Part shown: one piece after another, positions 1 to 7,023 of the stretch
How the letters are laid out: every line of letters begins with the position of its first letter
Numbering within the stretch: position 1 is the first letter of the stretch
DNA from: Bradyrhizobium sp.
Lineage (GTDB): Bacteria > Pseudomonadota > Alphaproteobacteria > Rhizobiales > Xanthobacteraceae
Length of the DNA: 9,181 nucleotides
Assembly: GCA_028290305.1 (NCBI GenBank)
Contig: JAQGKC010000250.1
Span: 1-9,181 of the forward strand
Reading direction: 5' to 3'
Position numbers and translations under genes: made by a program
The notes under the pieces: generated by a model
What the model was told of the DNA's origin: nothing
What the model saw: the letters and a program-made list of their open reading frames with translations, nothing else
Database searches by the model: none

Positions 1-411
1 CTGGCAGGGATGCGAGCGCCGGGTCAGCCCGTTGATCACAGGCACGGTGGCGTAGCGCGCGAGCTCGGTCAGGGTGTCGTGCTCGAGCGTGCGGATCATG
101 ATGATGTCGACATAGCGCGAGAGCACGCGGGCGGTGTCGGCGATGGTCTCGCCGCGCCCGAGCTGCATCTCCTGCCCGGTCAGCATGATGGCCTCGCCCC
201 CGAGCTGGCGCATGGCGACATCGAACGACACCCGGGTACGGGTCGAGGGCTTTTCGAAGATCATTGCCAGCGTCTTGCCTTCGAGCGGCTTGACCGGCTT
301 GGCGTGTGCCTTCAGCTTCGCCTTCATGGCGACGCCGGCGGCGAGCATGTTGCGCAACTCCTTGGTCGGAACTTCGCTGAGATCGAGAAAATGGCGCAAC
401 GCTTTGCTCAT
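1..411 (-). CDS. argF: Ornithine carbamoyltransferase, N-terminal part (runs off the left edge)
   Basis: This cytoplasmic enzyme makes citrulline from ornithine and carbamoyl phosphate in arginine synthesis. The window holds the first 137 codons, reading [15 protein letters not shown] at the start. The carbamoyl-phosphate binding motif STRTR is at residues 56-60, inside [11 protein letters not shown], and the visible part ends exactly at the HPCQ motif (residues 134-137), whose H and Q contact the substrate in the family. Family members are about 300-310 residues, so the ornithine-binding domain lies outside the window. The ATG overlaps the argD stop codon as ATGA (bases 408-411), so translation is probably coupled to argD. 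No separate promoter is visible. Before HPCQ the sequence is NGLTRRS, where many homologues have an aspartate after NGLT. ATCase is less likely because the STRTR and HPCQ contexts match ornithine carbamoyltransferases. Confidence 0.96.
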   Translation of the reverse strand, partial: MSKALRHFLDLSEVPTKELRNMLAAGVAMKAKLKAHAKPVKPLEGKTLAMIFEKPSTRTRVSFDVAMRQLGGEAIMLTGQEMQLGRGETIADTARVLSRYVDIIMIRTLEHDTLTELARYATVPVINGLTRRSHPCQ

Positions 412-1619
412 TGCCCTGCCGCCCGCTTCAACGGCTCGCCGGAAAGTGCGACGCAGGCGCGATCGAGCCGCTGCACGGCCTCCTCGATCTCTGCCTCGGT
501 CACGATCAACGGCGGCAGGAACCGCACCACATTATCGCCGGCGCCGACCGTGAGCAGCTTCTCGTCGCGCAACGCGGCCACGAGATCGCCCGACGGCACC
601 ACCGCCTTCAGACCGATCAGCAATCCCTCACCACGCACCTCCGCGAGGATAGCGGGATAGCGATCGACCACCGAAGCCAGCTTCTGCTTGAGCAGCAGCG
701 ACATCTTCTGGACGCGCTCGAAGAACCCGGGCTCCAGCATCACGTCAAGCACCGCGTTTGCGGCGGCGACCGCCAGCGGATTGCCGCCGAAGGTCGAGCC
801 GTGCGAGCCCGGTGTCATGCCTTCAGCGGCGTCGGCCGTCGCCAGACAAGCACCGATCGGAAAGCCACCGCCCAGCGCTTTTGCGAGCGGCATCACATCC
901 GGCGTGACGCCGAGGCGCTTGTAGGCGAACAGCTCACCGGTGCGGCCCATACCGGTCTGCACCTCGTCGAAGATCAGCAACAGGCCGTTGTCGTCGCAGA
1001 GCTGGCGCAACGCCTTGAAGAAGGCATGCGGTGCGGCGCGCACGCCGCCCTCGCCCTGCAGCGGCTCGATCAGGATGCCCGCGGTCTGCGGGCCGATCGC
1101 CTTCTTGACGGCTTCGAGATCGCCGAGCAGCACCTGATCGAAGCCGTCCATCGGCGGCCCGAAACCTTCGAGATATTTCGGCGAGCCGGTCGCAGCGAGC
1201 GTCGCCAGCGTGCGCCCGTGGAACGCGCCTTCGAAGGTGATGATGCGGTAGCGTTCCGGATGGCCTTTGGCGGCGTGATATTTGCGTGTGATCTTGATCG
1301 CGCATTCCATTGCCTCGGCGCCGGAGTTGGCGAAAAACACGAAGTCGGCAAAGCTCGCTTCGCACAGTCTTGCCGCGAGCCGCTCGCCATCCGGGCTCTT
1401 GAACAGGTTCGACATGTGCCACAGTTTCGTGGCCTGTTCCTGCAGCGCCGCGACCAGATGCGGATGCGCGTGGCCCAGCGCATTCACCGCGACACCTGAG
1501 GTAAAATCGAGATAGCGCTCGCCGTTGGTTGCGACCAGCCAGGCGCCTTCGCCGCGCTCGAAACCGAGATCTACTCTGGCGAATACGGGAAGCAGATGCG
1601 ACGTCGCGCTCTTGGTCAT
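408..1619 (-). CDS. argD: Acetylornithine / succinyldiaminopimelate aminotransferase
   Basis: This PLP-dependent class III aminotransferase converts N-acetylglutamate semialdehyde to N-acetylornithine with glutamate as amino donor; the family often also serves lysine synthesis. From the ATG at 1619 it is 403 residues, normal for ArgD. Visible motifs: NSGAEA at about 98-103 (PLP phosphate contact), FEGAFHGRT at about 129-137, [13 protein letters not shown] with the PLP-binding aspartate at about 218, and LAKALGGG with the Schiff-base lysine at about 247. A GTG at 1628 is in frame and adds three residues, but the [11 protein letters not shown] start fits the family better; neither has a strong Shine-Dalgarno. 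It overlaps argF by four bases, forming an argD-argF unit driven by the promoter at 1730-1757. Family is certain; specificity for acetylornithine rather than other omega-amino substrates rests on the argF neighbour. Confidence 0.95.
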   Translation of the reverse strand: MTKSATSHLLPVFARVDLGFERGEGAWLVATNGERYLDFTSGVAVNALGHAHPHLVAALQEQATKLWHMSNLFKSPDGERLAARLCEASFADFVFFANSGAEAMECAIKITRKYHAAKGHPERYRIITFEGAFHGRTLATLAATGSPKYLEGFGPPMDGFDQVLLGDLEAVKKAIGPQTAGILIEPLQGEGGVRAAPHAFFKALRQLCDDNGLLLIFDEVQTGMGRTGELFAYKRLGVTPDVMPLAKALGGGFPIGACLATADAAEGMTPGSHGSTFGGNPLAVAAANAVLDVMLEPGFFERVQKMSLLLKQKLASVVDRYPAILAEVRGEGLLIGLKAVVPSGDLVAALRDEKLLTVGAGDNVVRFLPPLIVTEAEIEEAVQRLDRACVALSGEPLKRAAGQ

Positions 1620-1684
1620 GGCGATCACTGAAGGTTAGAACCGGCAGCGAACGCATTGGCGCGATCGCATCAACAACCAGCCCC

Positions 1685-1722
1685 GGAAAAACAAAACGTG
1701 CCGCCTTTTCGGGGCGGCACGT
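1685..1722 (-). terminator. Intrinsic-terminator-like hairpin just behind the argD promoter
   Basis: On the minus strand a perfect 10-base-pair stem, ACGTGCCGCC with GGCGGCACGT (plus-strand arms 1696-1705 and 1713-1722), closes a 7-base loop. It is followed at once by TTTTGTTTTT. This is the form of a rho-independent terminator in the argD direction. On the plus strand no T-tract follows it, so it is not a gcrA-direction terminator. It begins at or within a few bases of the predicted argD transcription start and ends about 65 bases before the argD ATG. It may attenuate, produce a very short RNA, protect the 5' end, or stop minus-strand transcription from further upstream. Confidence 0.65.
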
Positions 1723-1729
1723 GGCAAGC

Positions 1730-1757
1730 ATTCTATGCCCGCGGCGATAACTGTCAA
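1730..1757 (-). promoter_or_regulatory. Sigma70-type promoter for argD-argF
   Basis: On the minus strand TTGACA (1757-1752) is followed after a 16-base spacer by TAGAAT (1735-1730), a perfect -35 and a 5/6 match to the -10 consensus. Transcription would start near 1722-1724, about 100 bases before the argD ATG. It is the best promoter-like sequence in this intergenic region and points only toward argD. Confidence 0.75.
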
Positions 1758-1818
1758 CCTGTCACCCGAAGGCCAGCCGGCTTCCGTAGTTTTCCGGTGC
1801 CGTGGAAAAATCCGATTG

Positions 1819-1839
1819 CGATGCTTATTTACGATGCTT
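1819..1839. repeat. Direct repeat CGATGCTT, 13-base period
   Basis: Two exact copies of CGATGCTT occupy 1819-1826 and 1832-1839, separated by five A/T-rich bases (ATTTA). They lie about 60-80 bases upstream of the argD -35 hexamer. The arrangement resembles a tandem operator half-site, but I do not recognise a regulator for it, and an 8-base repeat can arise by chance. Confidence 0.3.
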
Positions 1840-1870
1840 GGGTGATGGAACATGTGGACGCAACTACGCG

Positions 1871-1888
1871 GACTCTTGCGCCGGAGTC
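1871..1888. promoter_or_regulatory. Pair of GANTC (CcrM methylation) sites upstream of gcrA
   Basis: GACTC (1871-1875) and GAGTC (1884-1888) start 13 bases apart, and a third site, GATTC, is at 2012-2016. In Alphaproteobacteria GANTC is methylated by CcrM, and GcrA acts at promoters carrying methylated GANTC. Their position upstream of gcrA suggests cell-cycle or autogenous control, but this is inference; no promoter hexamers could be matched confidently to them. Confidence 0.4.
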
Positions 1889-1976
1889 ACGGCATATTGT
1901 AGCTTCTCGGCTGTCGGGTACGACATCTCGTGCGGCAGTTCTAATCCTTTACGGTCCCAGTGTTCGGCGTAAACGC

Positions 1977-1999
1977 CCGGGCGCGCTTTCCGCGCCCGG
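1977..1999. repeat. GC-rich hairpin upstream of gcrA
   Basis: A perfect 9-base-pair inverted repeat, CCGGGCGCG (1977-1985) with CGCGCCCGG (1991-1999), encloses the loop CTTTC. A T6 tract occurs about 30 bases further on the plus strand (2029-2034), too far to make this an intrinsic terminator. If gcrA transcription starts upstream of it, the hairpin would lie in the gcrA leader. Function unknown. Confidence 0.5.
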
Positions 2000-2095
2000 C
2001 GAGGGCTAAGGGATTCTGCCTGCAGGGATTTTTTGGGGCTTTGACATCGCAGCGCTGCCCAGACTGGCCGGCGCGACACGAAGGGATAGAGTGCG

Positions 2096-2605
2096 ATGAC
2101 GGTATTGACCTGGAGCGACGATCGCGTCGAGCAATTGAAGAAACTCTGGGAAGCCGGACTTTCGGCCAGCCAGATCGCCGCGGAACTTGGAAATGTGACG
2201 CGAAATGCCGTGATCGGCAAAGTGCATCGGCTTGGCCTTTCCGGCCGTGCCAAGAGCCCCTCCTCGGCGGCGCCGCGCCAACGCAAGGCCCGCCCGGCTC
2301 AGCACATGATGCGGGTTTCGCGTCCGGTCTCGCGCGGTAATACCGCGCTGGCCCACGCCTTCGAAGTCGAGATGGAGCCGGATCCGATCGCCTATGACAA
2401 CGTGGTGCCGATGAGCCAGCGCCTGTCATTGCTGGAGCTTAATGAAGCTACCTGCCACTGGCCGATCGGCGATCCCTCCAGCACGGAATTCTTCTTCTGC
2501 GGCGGCAAGGCGCTGACCAGCCTGCCCTATTGCGCGCACCATTCACGGATCGCCTATCAACCCGCCGGCGACCGGCGCCGCCAGCCGCCGAAGCCGACGC
2601 GGTAA
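2096..2605 (+). CDS. gcrA: Cell-cycle transcriptional regulator GcrA
   Basis: GcrA is an alphaproteobacterial sigma70 cofactor that acts at promoters with CcrM-methylated GANTC sites and, in Caulobacter, drives S-phase transcription. The 169-residue product has the expected layout. The N-terminal helix-turn-helix (about 5-51) reads WSDDRVEQLKKLW, then SASQIAAELG and TRNAVIGKVHRLGLSGR. A basic, proline- and alanine-rich linker follows (about 52-105). The conserved C-terminal segment (about 110-156) includes LELNEATCHWPIGDP and PYCAHHSRIAYQP; cysteines 120, 135 and 146 with histidines 148-149 are typical of it, and this end contacts sigma70 in Caulobacter. The ATG at 2096 is preceded by AAGGGA nine bases upstream. 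It is divergent from argD and convergent with phoB, so it is transcribed alone. Family assignment is very firm; its role in this organism is inferred. Confidence 0.96.
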   Translation: MTVLTWSDDRVEQLKKLWEAGLSASQIAAELGNVTRNAVIGKVHRLGLSGRAKSPSSAAPRQRKARPAQHMMRVSRPVSRGNTALAHAFEVEMEPDPIAYDNVVPMSQRLSLLELNEATCHWPIGDPSSTEFFFCGGKALTSLPYCAHHSRIAYQPAGDRRRQPPKPTR

Positions 2606-2626
2606 CGATCAATATCAACGATGTCG

Positions 2627-2691
2627 TCCCGGCGAACGCCGGGATTCATAACCACACGCGTTCGTGGTTATGCTCAGCTGGGGCTCCAGCT
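2627..2691. repeat. REP-like element and hairpin cluster between gcrA and phoB
   Basis: Three consecutive inverted repeats fill the convergent gap. The first, TCCCGGCG-AA-CGCCGGGA (2627-2644), is perfect and is the type that recurs in intergenic spacers of Bradyrhizobium-like genomes, where it reads as VVPANAGI when translated, as it does here. The second is CATAACCAC (2647-2655) with GTGGTTATG (2664-2672) around an 8-base loop. The third is AGCTGG (2676-2681) with CCAGCT (2686-2691). None has a clean U-tract, so they are not classic intrinsic terminators, but they may end or stabilise both convergent transcripts. That the element is repeated in this genome cannot be shown from one window. 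Confidence 0.65.
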
Positions 2692-2723
2692 CGTTTCAAA
2701 CAATTAGCAACGGCGGATGGTTT

Positions 2724-3425
2724 TTATTCCACCTTCGCGAACCGATCGTCGAGCGCATAGCCGGCGCCACGCACGGTGCGGATCGGATCCTGCTCGCGGC
2801 CCGGGTTGAGCAATTTGCGCAACCGCCCGATATGCACATCCACCGTGCGCTCGTCGATATAGATATCGCGGCCCCACACGCTGTCGAGCAGTTGTTCGCG
2901 GCTGAACACCCGTCCCGGATGCTCCAGGAAAAATTCCAGCAGCCGGTACTCGGTCGGGCCAAGATCGACTGGACGTCCCGACCGTGCGACGCGGCGCTTC
3001 TCGCGATCAAGCTCGATATCGCCATAGGTGAGTATGGTGGCGAGGCGTTCGGGACTTGCGCGGCGCAGCAGACCCTTCACACGCGCCAGTAATTCCGGCA
3101 CCGAGAACGGCTTGACGATGTAATCGTCGGCGCCGGTCGCCAGCCCCCTGAGCCGTTCGCTTTCCTCGCCGCGCGCGGTCAGCATGATGATCGGCAACTG
3201 CCTGGTCTCCGGCCGCGCCCGCAACCGCCGGCACAGCTCGATTCCCGACAGCCCCGGCAGCATCCAGTCGAGCACGATCAGGTCGGGAACGCGCTCCTTC
3301 AGCCTTGTATCGGCGTCGTCGCCGCGCCCGACCGTTTCGACGTCGTAGCCTTCGGCATCAAGGTTGTAGCGCAAAAGCGTGGTGAGCGCTTCTTCGTCTT
3401 CAACCACCAGAATGCGCGCGCTCAT
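2724..3425 (-). CDS. phoB: Phosphate regulon response regulator PhoB
   Basis: PhoB is the OmpR-family DNA-binding response regulator that, when phosphorylated by PhoR, activates Pho-box promoters during phosphate starvation. The 233-residue length is typical. The receiver domain (about 3-120) has acidic-pocket residues E9 and D10, the phospho-acceptor D53 in VLDWMLPG, T83 in MLTARGEE and K105 in IVKPFS, matching E. coli PhoB positions. The winged-helix effector domain (about 132-228) carries the recognition helix DERTVDVHIGRLRKLL and the closing RTVRGAGYALD. The ATG at 3425 is preceded by GAGAAGG with 7-base spacing, and the gene starts 14 bases after phoU. As last gene of the operon controlled by the Pho box at 8244-8267, it is probably positively autoregulated. 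Its stop codon is followed by the hairpin cluster shared with gcrA. Confidence 0.97.
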   Translation of the reverse strand: MSARILVVEDEEALTTLLRYNLDAEGYDVETVGRGDDADTRLKERVPDLIVLDWMLPGLSGIELCRRLRARPETRQLPIIMLTARGEESERLRGLATGADDYIVKPFSVPELLARVKGLLRRASPERLATILTYGDIELDREKRRVARSGRPVDLGPTEYRLLEFFLEHPGRVFSREQLLDSVWGRDIYIDERTVDVHIGRLRKLLNPGREQDPIRTVRGAGYALDDRFAKVE

Positions 3426-3439
3426 GTGCTAGCCTTCTC

Positions 3440-4156
3440 TCAGTTTCCAGGTACGGTCGTGGCAAACGTCGTCATGTCGCCCTTCGGGCGCTTGTCGAGT
3501 ATCTGCTGGCCTTCGATCATGTAGAACACGGTTTCCGCGATGTTGGTGGCGTGATCGCCGATCCGTTCGATGTTCTTGGCGCAGAACATCAGATGGATGC
3601 AGAAACTGATATTGCGCGGATCTTCCATCATATAGGTCAGGAGTTCGCGGAACAGCGAGGTGCAGATCGCGTCGACTTCCTCGTCGCCCTTCCAGACCGT
3701 CATGGCGGCCGGCAAATCGTGCGCCGCGTAGGCGTCGAGTACGGATTTCACCTGCGACTGCACGAGGTCGGTCATGTGCTCGAGACCGCGGATCAGCTTC
3801 AGCGGCTGGAAATCACTCTCCAGCGCCGCGACCCGCTTGCCCATGTTCTTGGCGAGGTCGCCGATCCGCTCGAGATCGGTCGCGACCCGCATGGCGCCGA
3901 CGATTTCACGCAGGTCCACCGCCATCGGCTGTCGTCGCGCGATGGTCAGCACCGCGCGTTCCTCGATGACACGCTGCAAGCTGTCGATTTCGGCGTCCGC
4001 GACCACGACACGCTTGCCCAGTGCGACGTCGCGGCGGATCAGCGCATCGACGGATTCGACGATCATGCGCTCGGCGAGGCCACCCATCTCGGCGACCAAC
4101 CGGGTCAATTCCTGCAGATCGCTGTCGAACGCCTTGGCGGTATGTTCAGTAGCCAT
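3440..4156 (-). CDS. phoU: Phosphate signalling protein PhoU
   Basis: PhoU is a peripheral, metal-binding helical protein that couples Pst transporter state to PhoR and keeps the regulon off when phosphate is plentiful. The 238-residue product has the two internally related three-helix halves of the family. Each carries the metal-site motif: DLERIGDLAKN at about 94-104 and NIERIGDHATNIAE at about 195-208. There is no signal peptide or membrane segment, consistent with a cytoplasmic membrane-associated protein. The ATG at 4156 has a strong ribosome binding site, GAGGAG, seven bases upstream, and this overlaps the pstB stop region (10-base gap). It lies between pstB and phoB, the usual alphaproteobacterial place. 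All hallmark residues are present. Confidence 0.97.
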   Translation of the reverse strand: MATEHTAKAFDSDLQELTRLVAEMGGLAERMIVESVDALIRRDVALGKRVVVADAEIDSLQRVIEERAVLTIARRQPMAVDLREIVGAMRVATDLERIGDLAKNMGKRVAALESDFQPLKLIRGLEHMTDLVQSQVKSVLDAYAAHDLPAAMTVWKGDEEVDAICTSLFRELLTYMMEDPRNISFCIHLMFCAKNIERIGDHATNIAETVFYMIEGQQILDKRPKGDMTTFATTVPGN

Positions 4157-4166
4157 GTTTTTCTCC

Positions 4167-4988
4167 TCAGCCGAACCGGCCGGTGATGTAGTCCTGGGTG
4201 CGTCGATCGCTCGGCGAGGTGAATATCTTGTTGGTCTCGTCGAATTCGATCAGCTCGCCGAGATACATGAAGGCGGTCTTGTCGGAGACGCGCGCGGCCT
4301 GCTGCATGTTGTGGGTGACGATGGCGATCGTGTAGTCCTCCGCCAGTTCCTGGATCAATTCCTCGATCTTGGCGGTGGAAATCGGATCGAGCGCCGAGCA
4401 TGGCTCGTCGAACAGGATCACCTCGGGCCGCACTGCAACGGTGCGGGCAATGCAAAGCCGCTGCTGCTGGCCGCCGGACAGGCTGAGCCCGCTGGCGTTC
4501 AGCTTGTCCTTGACCTCGTTCCACAACGCGCCGCCGCGCAGCGCCTTTTCCACGCGGCCGTCCATCTCGGATTTGGAAATCTTCTCATAAAGCCGGATAC
4601 CGAAGGCGATGTTTTCATAGATCGTCATCGGAAACGGCGTCGGCTTCTGGAACACCATGCCGACCCGCGCGCGCAGCAGGTTGAGATCGAGCTTGGGGTC
4701 GAGGATGTTGGTCTGATCGAGCATCAGCTGACCGGTGGCGCGTTGTCCCGGATAGAGGTCGTACATCCGGTTGAAGATCCGCAGCAAGGTCGATTTGCCG
4801 CAGCCGGACGGTCCGATAAAGGCCGTGACGCGATTGGCGCCGAGCGTGAGGTTGATGTTCTTCAGCGCATGGTGTTCGCCGTAATAGAAATTCAGGCCGC
4901 GCACGCTGACCTTGGCCGGCGCCTCGGGCAATGCCAGCGAGGGAACAGGTCCGCCCGCGTTACTCATCGAAACAGAAATCTCATTCAT
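4167..4988 (-). CDS. pstB: Phosphate ABC transporter ATP-binding protein PstB
   Basis: PstB is the ATPase of the high-affinity phosphate importer PstSCAB and acts on the cytoplasmic face of the inner membrane. The 273-residue product has Walker [10 protein letters not shown] (59-67), a Q-loop glutamine at about 114 in VFQKPTPFP, the ABC signature LSGGQQQR (170-177), Walker B ILFDEP (191-196) and the switch histidine at about 226 in THNMQQA. The segment [16 protein letters not shown] is characteristic of PstB rather than other importers. The ATG at 4988 is chosen because it overlaps the pstA stop as ATGA and has GAGAGGA about seven bases upstream; the longer reading frame extends into pstA and has no family resemblance. 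A short N-terminal extension (about 1-25) precedes the ABC domain. Confidence 0.97.
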   Translation of the reverse strand: MNEISVSMSNAGGPVPSLALPEAPAKVSVRGLNFYYGEHHALKNINLTLGANRVTAFIGPSGCGKSTLLRIFNRMYDLYPGQRATGQLMLDQTNILDPKLDLNLLRARVGMVFQKPTPFPMTIYENIAFGIRLYEKISKSEMDGRVEKALRGGALWNEVKDKLNASGLSLSGGQQQRLCIARTVAVRPEVILFDEPCSALDPISTAKIEELIQELAEDYTIAIVTHNMQQAARVSDKTAFMYLGELIEFDETNKIFTSPSDRRTQDYITGRFG

Positions 4989-5830
4989 TTTGCGGTCCTC
5001 TCGGCGCCAAGAATGCGAGCACCAATATTTAAGGCAAGTACGGTGAGCGTGATGATCAAGGCTCCGCTCCAGGCGAGCTGTTTCCAATAGGCATACGGGC
5101 TTTGCACGAAGTTATTGATGGTCACCGGCAGGTTGGCCATCGTCTTGGTCAGATCGAGACTGAAGAACTGGTTGCTGAGCGCGGTGAACAATAGCGGCGC
5201 GGTTTCGCCGGCGACGCGCGCCGTCGCCAGCAGCACACCGGTGATGAGACCGGAGCGCGCCGCACGGTAGGCAATTCGCTTGATGACGAGCGAGCGCGGC
5301 AGGCCGAGCGCGGATGCCGCCTCGCGCAGCGGATTGGGCACCAGCAGCAGCATGTCTTCGGTCGTGCGCACCACGACGGGAATGACGATCACGGCCAGCG
5401 CGAGCGATCCGGCGAAGGCGGAGAAACCGCCCATCGGCACCACGATGGCGCCATAGATGAACAGGCCGATAATGATCGACGGCGCGCTCAAGAGAACATC
5501 GTTGATGAAACGGATCATCGAGGTCAGCCGGTCGTTCCTGCCGTATTCGGCAAGATAGGTGCCGGCGAACAGACCGAGCGGCGCGCCGATGCCGACACCG
5601 ATCACCGTCATGATGACCGAGCCGACGATGGCGTTGAGCAATCCGCCCTCGGTCGATCCCGGCGGCGGAGTATTTTGCGTGAAGATCTGCAGGCTGATGC
5701 CGGCGAGGCCATTGTAGAGCAGCGTGAACAGGATCAGGGCAAGCCAGGTTACGCCGAACAGCGCGGCGGCCACGCAAAGCCCGCGTATGATGATGTCGAC
5801 GCGGCGGCGGGATGCGTAAATCGGATTCAT
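4985..5830 (-). CDS. pstA: Phosphate ABC transporter permease PstA
   Basis: PstA is one of the two inner-membrane permeases forming the phosphate channel with PstC. The 281-residue product has about six hydrophobic segments: near 13-39, 64-93, 112-133, 138-157, 192-213 and 253-272. The EAA cytoplasmic loop that docks PstB is at about 170-210, reading [11 protein letters not shown] and ending [11 protein letters not shown] periplasmic-side region with PPPGSTEGG (about 55-63) is usual for PstA. The ATG lies four bases after the pstC stop, with only a weak GAG ribosome binding site, so translation probably depends on coupling to pstC. It overlaps pstB by four bases. Nothing is truncated. Confidence 0.97.
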   Translation of the reverse strand: MNPIYASRRRVDIIIRGLCVAAALFGVTWLALILFTLLYNGLAGISLQIFTQNTPPPGSTEGGLLNAIVGSVIMTVIGVGIGAPLGLFAGTYLAEYGRNDRLTSMIRFINDVLLSAPSIIIGLFIYGAIVVPMGGFSAFAGSLALAVIVIPVVVRTTEDMLLLVPNPLREAASALGLPRSLVIKRIAYRAARSGLITGVLLATARVAGETAPLLFTALSNQFFSLDLTKTMANLPVTINNFVQSPYAYWKQLAWSGALIITLTVLALNIGARILGAERTAK

Positions 5831-5834
5831 GATC

Positions 5835-6824
5835 TCAATTCCCGGCTTTCTTTTCCAGCCGCAGCAGCATCAGCCGCGCCGCCGCCAGCACGAAGAACGT
5901 CAACACGAACAGCAGCAGGCCGAGCAGAATGAGGCCCGATTGATGCAGTCCGTCGCTTTCGGCGAACTCGCTGGCGATCGCCGCCGAAATCGTCGTGCCC
6001 GGCCCGAAGATCGAAGTCGAAATCCGGAATGAATTGCCGATGATGAAAGTGACCGCCATGGTTTCGCCGAGCGCGCGGCCGAGCGCCAGCATGATGCCGC
6101 CGATGACGCCGACGCGGGTATAGGGAATCACCACGTTGCGGACCACTTCCCAGGTGGTGCAGCCGACGCCATAGGCGGCTTCCTTCAGCACCGGCGGCAC
6201 GGTCTTGAATACGTCGACCGAGATCGCGGTGATGAACGGCAGCACCATGATGGCCAGGATCAGCGCCGCGTTGAACAGGCTGAGATAAGACGGCGGACCA
6301 GCGAAAATCGATCCGAGAACGGGTATGCCGTCGAACAATCCGATCATGAACGGCTGAAACGTATAGGCCAGGAATGGACCCAACACGAAGAAGCCCCACA
6401 TGCCGTAGATGATCGAGGGGATGCCGGCGAGCAGCTCGATGGCTATTCCGATCGGACGACGCAACCACTGCGGACAAAGCTCGGTCAGAAAGATCGCGAT
6501 ACCCAAACCGACGGGAACGGCGATGACCATCGCGATGAAAGAGGTCACCAGCGTGCCGTACATCGGACCGAGCGCACCGAGCACCGGCGGATCGGCCGAC
6601 GGCGCCCAGCGCTGCGTCCACAGGAACGCGAAGCCGTATTCCTTCATCGCCGGCCAGGCGCCCACAATAAGGGAAAGGATGATGCCGCCGAGAATAAGCA
6701 GCACCGAGATCGCGCAGATGCGGGTGATCCAGTAGAACGTGACGTCGCCGACTTTGAAAGCGTTGAGCGCCTTGGCGCGATCGTAAGGTCCGGCGGCTTC
6801 CATTACATCGCTCTGAACGGCCAT
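5835..6824 (-). CDS. pstC: Phosphate ABC transporter permease PstC
   Basis: PstC is the second inner-membrane permease of the PstSCAB importer. From the ATG at 6824 it has 329 residues, with about six hydrophobic segments near 35-58, 88-115, 128-150, 183-203, 238-262 and 297-318. The EAA loop is at about 214-254, reading [15 protein letters not shown] and ending [29 protein letters not shown] (about 74-91) is typical of PstC. The start is ambiguous. A GTG at 6833, in frame and three codons earlier, has AGGGGA six bases upstream, a better ribosome binding site than that of the ATG; an in-frame TTG at 6854 is less likely. It lies 311 bases after pstS across a folded repeat and has no recognisable promoter of its own, so it probably depends on readthrough from pstS. 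Confidence 0.95.
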   Translation of the reverse strand: MAVQSDVMEAAGPYDRAKALNAFKVGDVTFYWITRICAISVLLILGGIILSLIVGAWPAMKEYGFAFLWTQRWAPSADPPVLGALGPMYGTLVTSFIAMVIAVPVGLGIAIFLTELCPQWLRRPIGIAIELLAGIPSIIYGMWGFFVLGPFLAYTFQPFMIGLFDGIPVLGSIFAGPPSYLSLFNAALILAIMVLPFITAISVDVFKTVPPVLKEAAYGVGCTTWEVVRNVVIPYTRVGVIGGIMLALGRALGETMAVTFIIGNSFRISTSIFGPGTTISAAIASEFAESDGLHQSGLILLGLLLFVLTFFVLAAARLMLLRLEKKAGN

Positions 6825-6976
6825 GTCTGCCACGCCAATCCCCTGTCTGTACAATCCAGTTACTTTGAAACCTAGTCCACGAGTTTTGAACCGGACGTCC
6901 GCGTGTTCGGCTTCACTTCTCCCAGAGGGAGAGGTCGGATCGACCGGGCGACGCGTAGCGTTGTCCGGTGCGATCC

Positions 6977-7020
6977 GGGTGAGGGGTTACGGTCTATCGA
7001 TAGATCGTAACCCCTCACCC
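6977..7020. repeat. 44-base near-perfect palindrome
   Basis: GGGTGAGGGGTTACG (6977-6991) is the exact reverse complement of CGTAACCCCTCACCC (7006-7020). The 14 bases between hold the perfect palindrome TCTATCGATAGA (6993-7004), flanked by a single G-T mismatch (6992 and 7005). This is the axis joining the two inverted modules of the composite repeat. Confidence 0.85.
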
Positions 7021-7023
7021 CAA

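Larger units (their letters stand above)
1620..2095. other. Divergent intergenic region between argD and gcrA
   Basis: This region of 476 bases lies between the argD start (minus strand) and the gcrA start (plus strand). It holds a clear argD promoter, a terminator-like hairpin behind it, a direct repeat CGATGCTT, three GANTC sites and a GC-rich hairpin at 1977-1999. I found no convincing sigma70 promoter for gcrA: the TTGACA at 2041-2046 has no matching -10 hexamer at the right distance. Small ORFs here, such as a minus-strand reading ending at 1864, lack a usable start and ribosome binding site. The gcrA ribosome binding site is probably AAGGGA at 2081-2086, nine bases before its ATG. Confidence 0.75.

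Noticed and set aside
411..1499. Long plus-strand frame opposite argD
   Set aside because: It is an antisense shadow of a certain gene in GC-rich DNA, with no family resemblance.
1751..1765. Pho-box-like CTGTCAA-C-CTGTCAC on the plus strand upstream of argD
   Set aside because: The half-sites are 8 bases apart, not the 11 needed by PhoB, and they overlap the argD -35 hexamer on the other strand.
1864..1990. Minus-strand reading ending AEKLQYAVTPAQESA in the argD-gcrA spacer
   Set aside because: The open frame continues antisense into gcrA. Within the spacer the only ATG gives 20 residues and has no ribosome binding site at a workable distance. No family is recognised.
1821..2009. Plus-strand reading beginning MLIYDAWVMEHVD
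   Set aside because: No ribosome binding site, no recognised family, and the frame is composition-driven through a GC-rich hairpin.
2041..2069. TTGACA as a -35 for gcrA
   Set aside because: No -10-like hexamer occurs 15-19 bases downstream; CTGGCC stands at the expected place.
2606..2723. Small frame with VVPANAGIHN after gcrA
   Set aside because: It is a translated REP-like hairpin, not a gene.
3774..5090. Long plus-strand frame opposite phoU and pstB
   Set aside because: Antisense shadow covering two genes with all family motifs on the minus strand.
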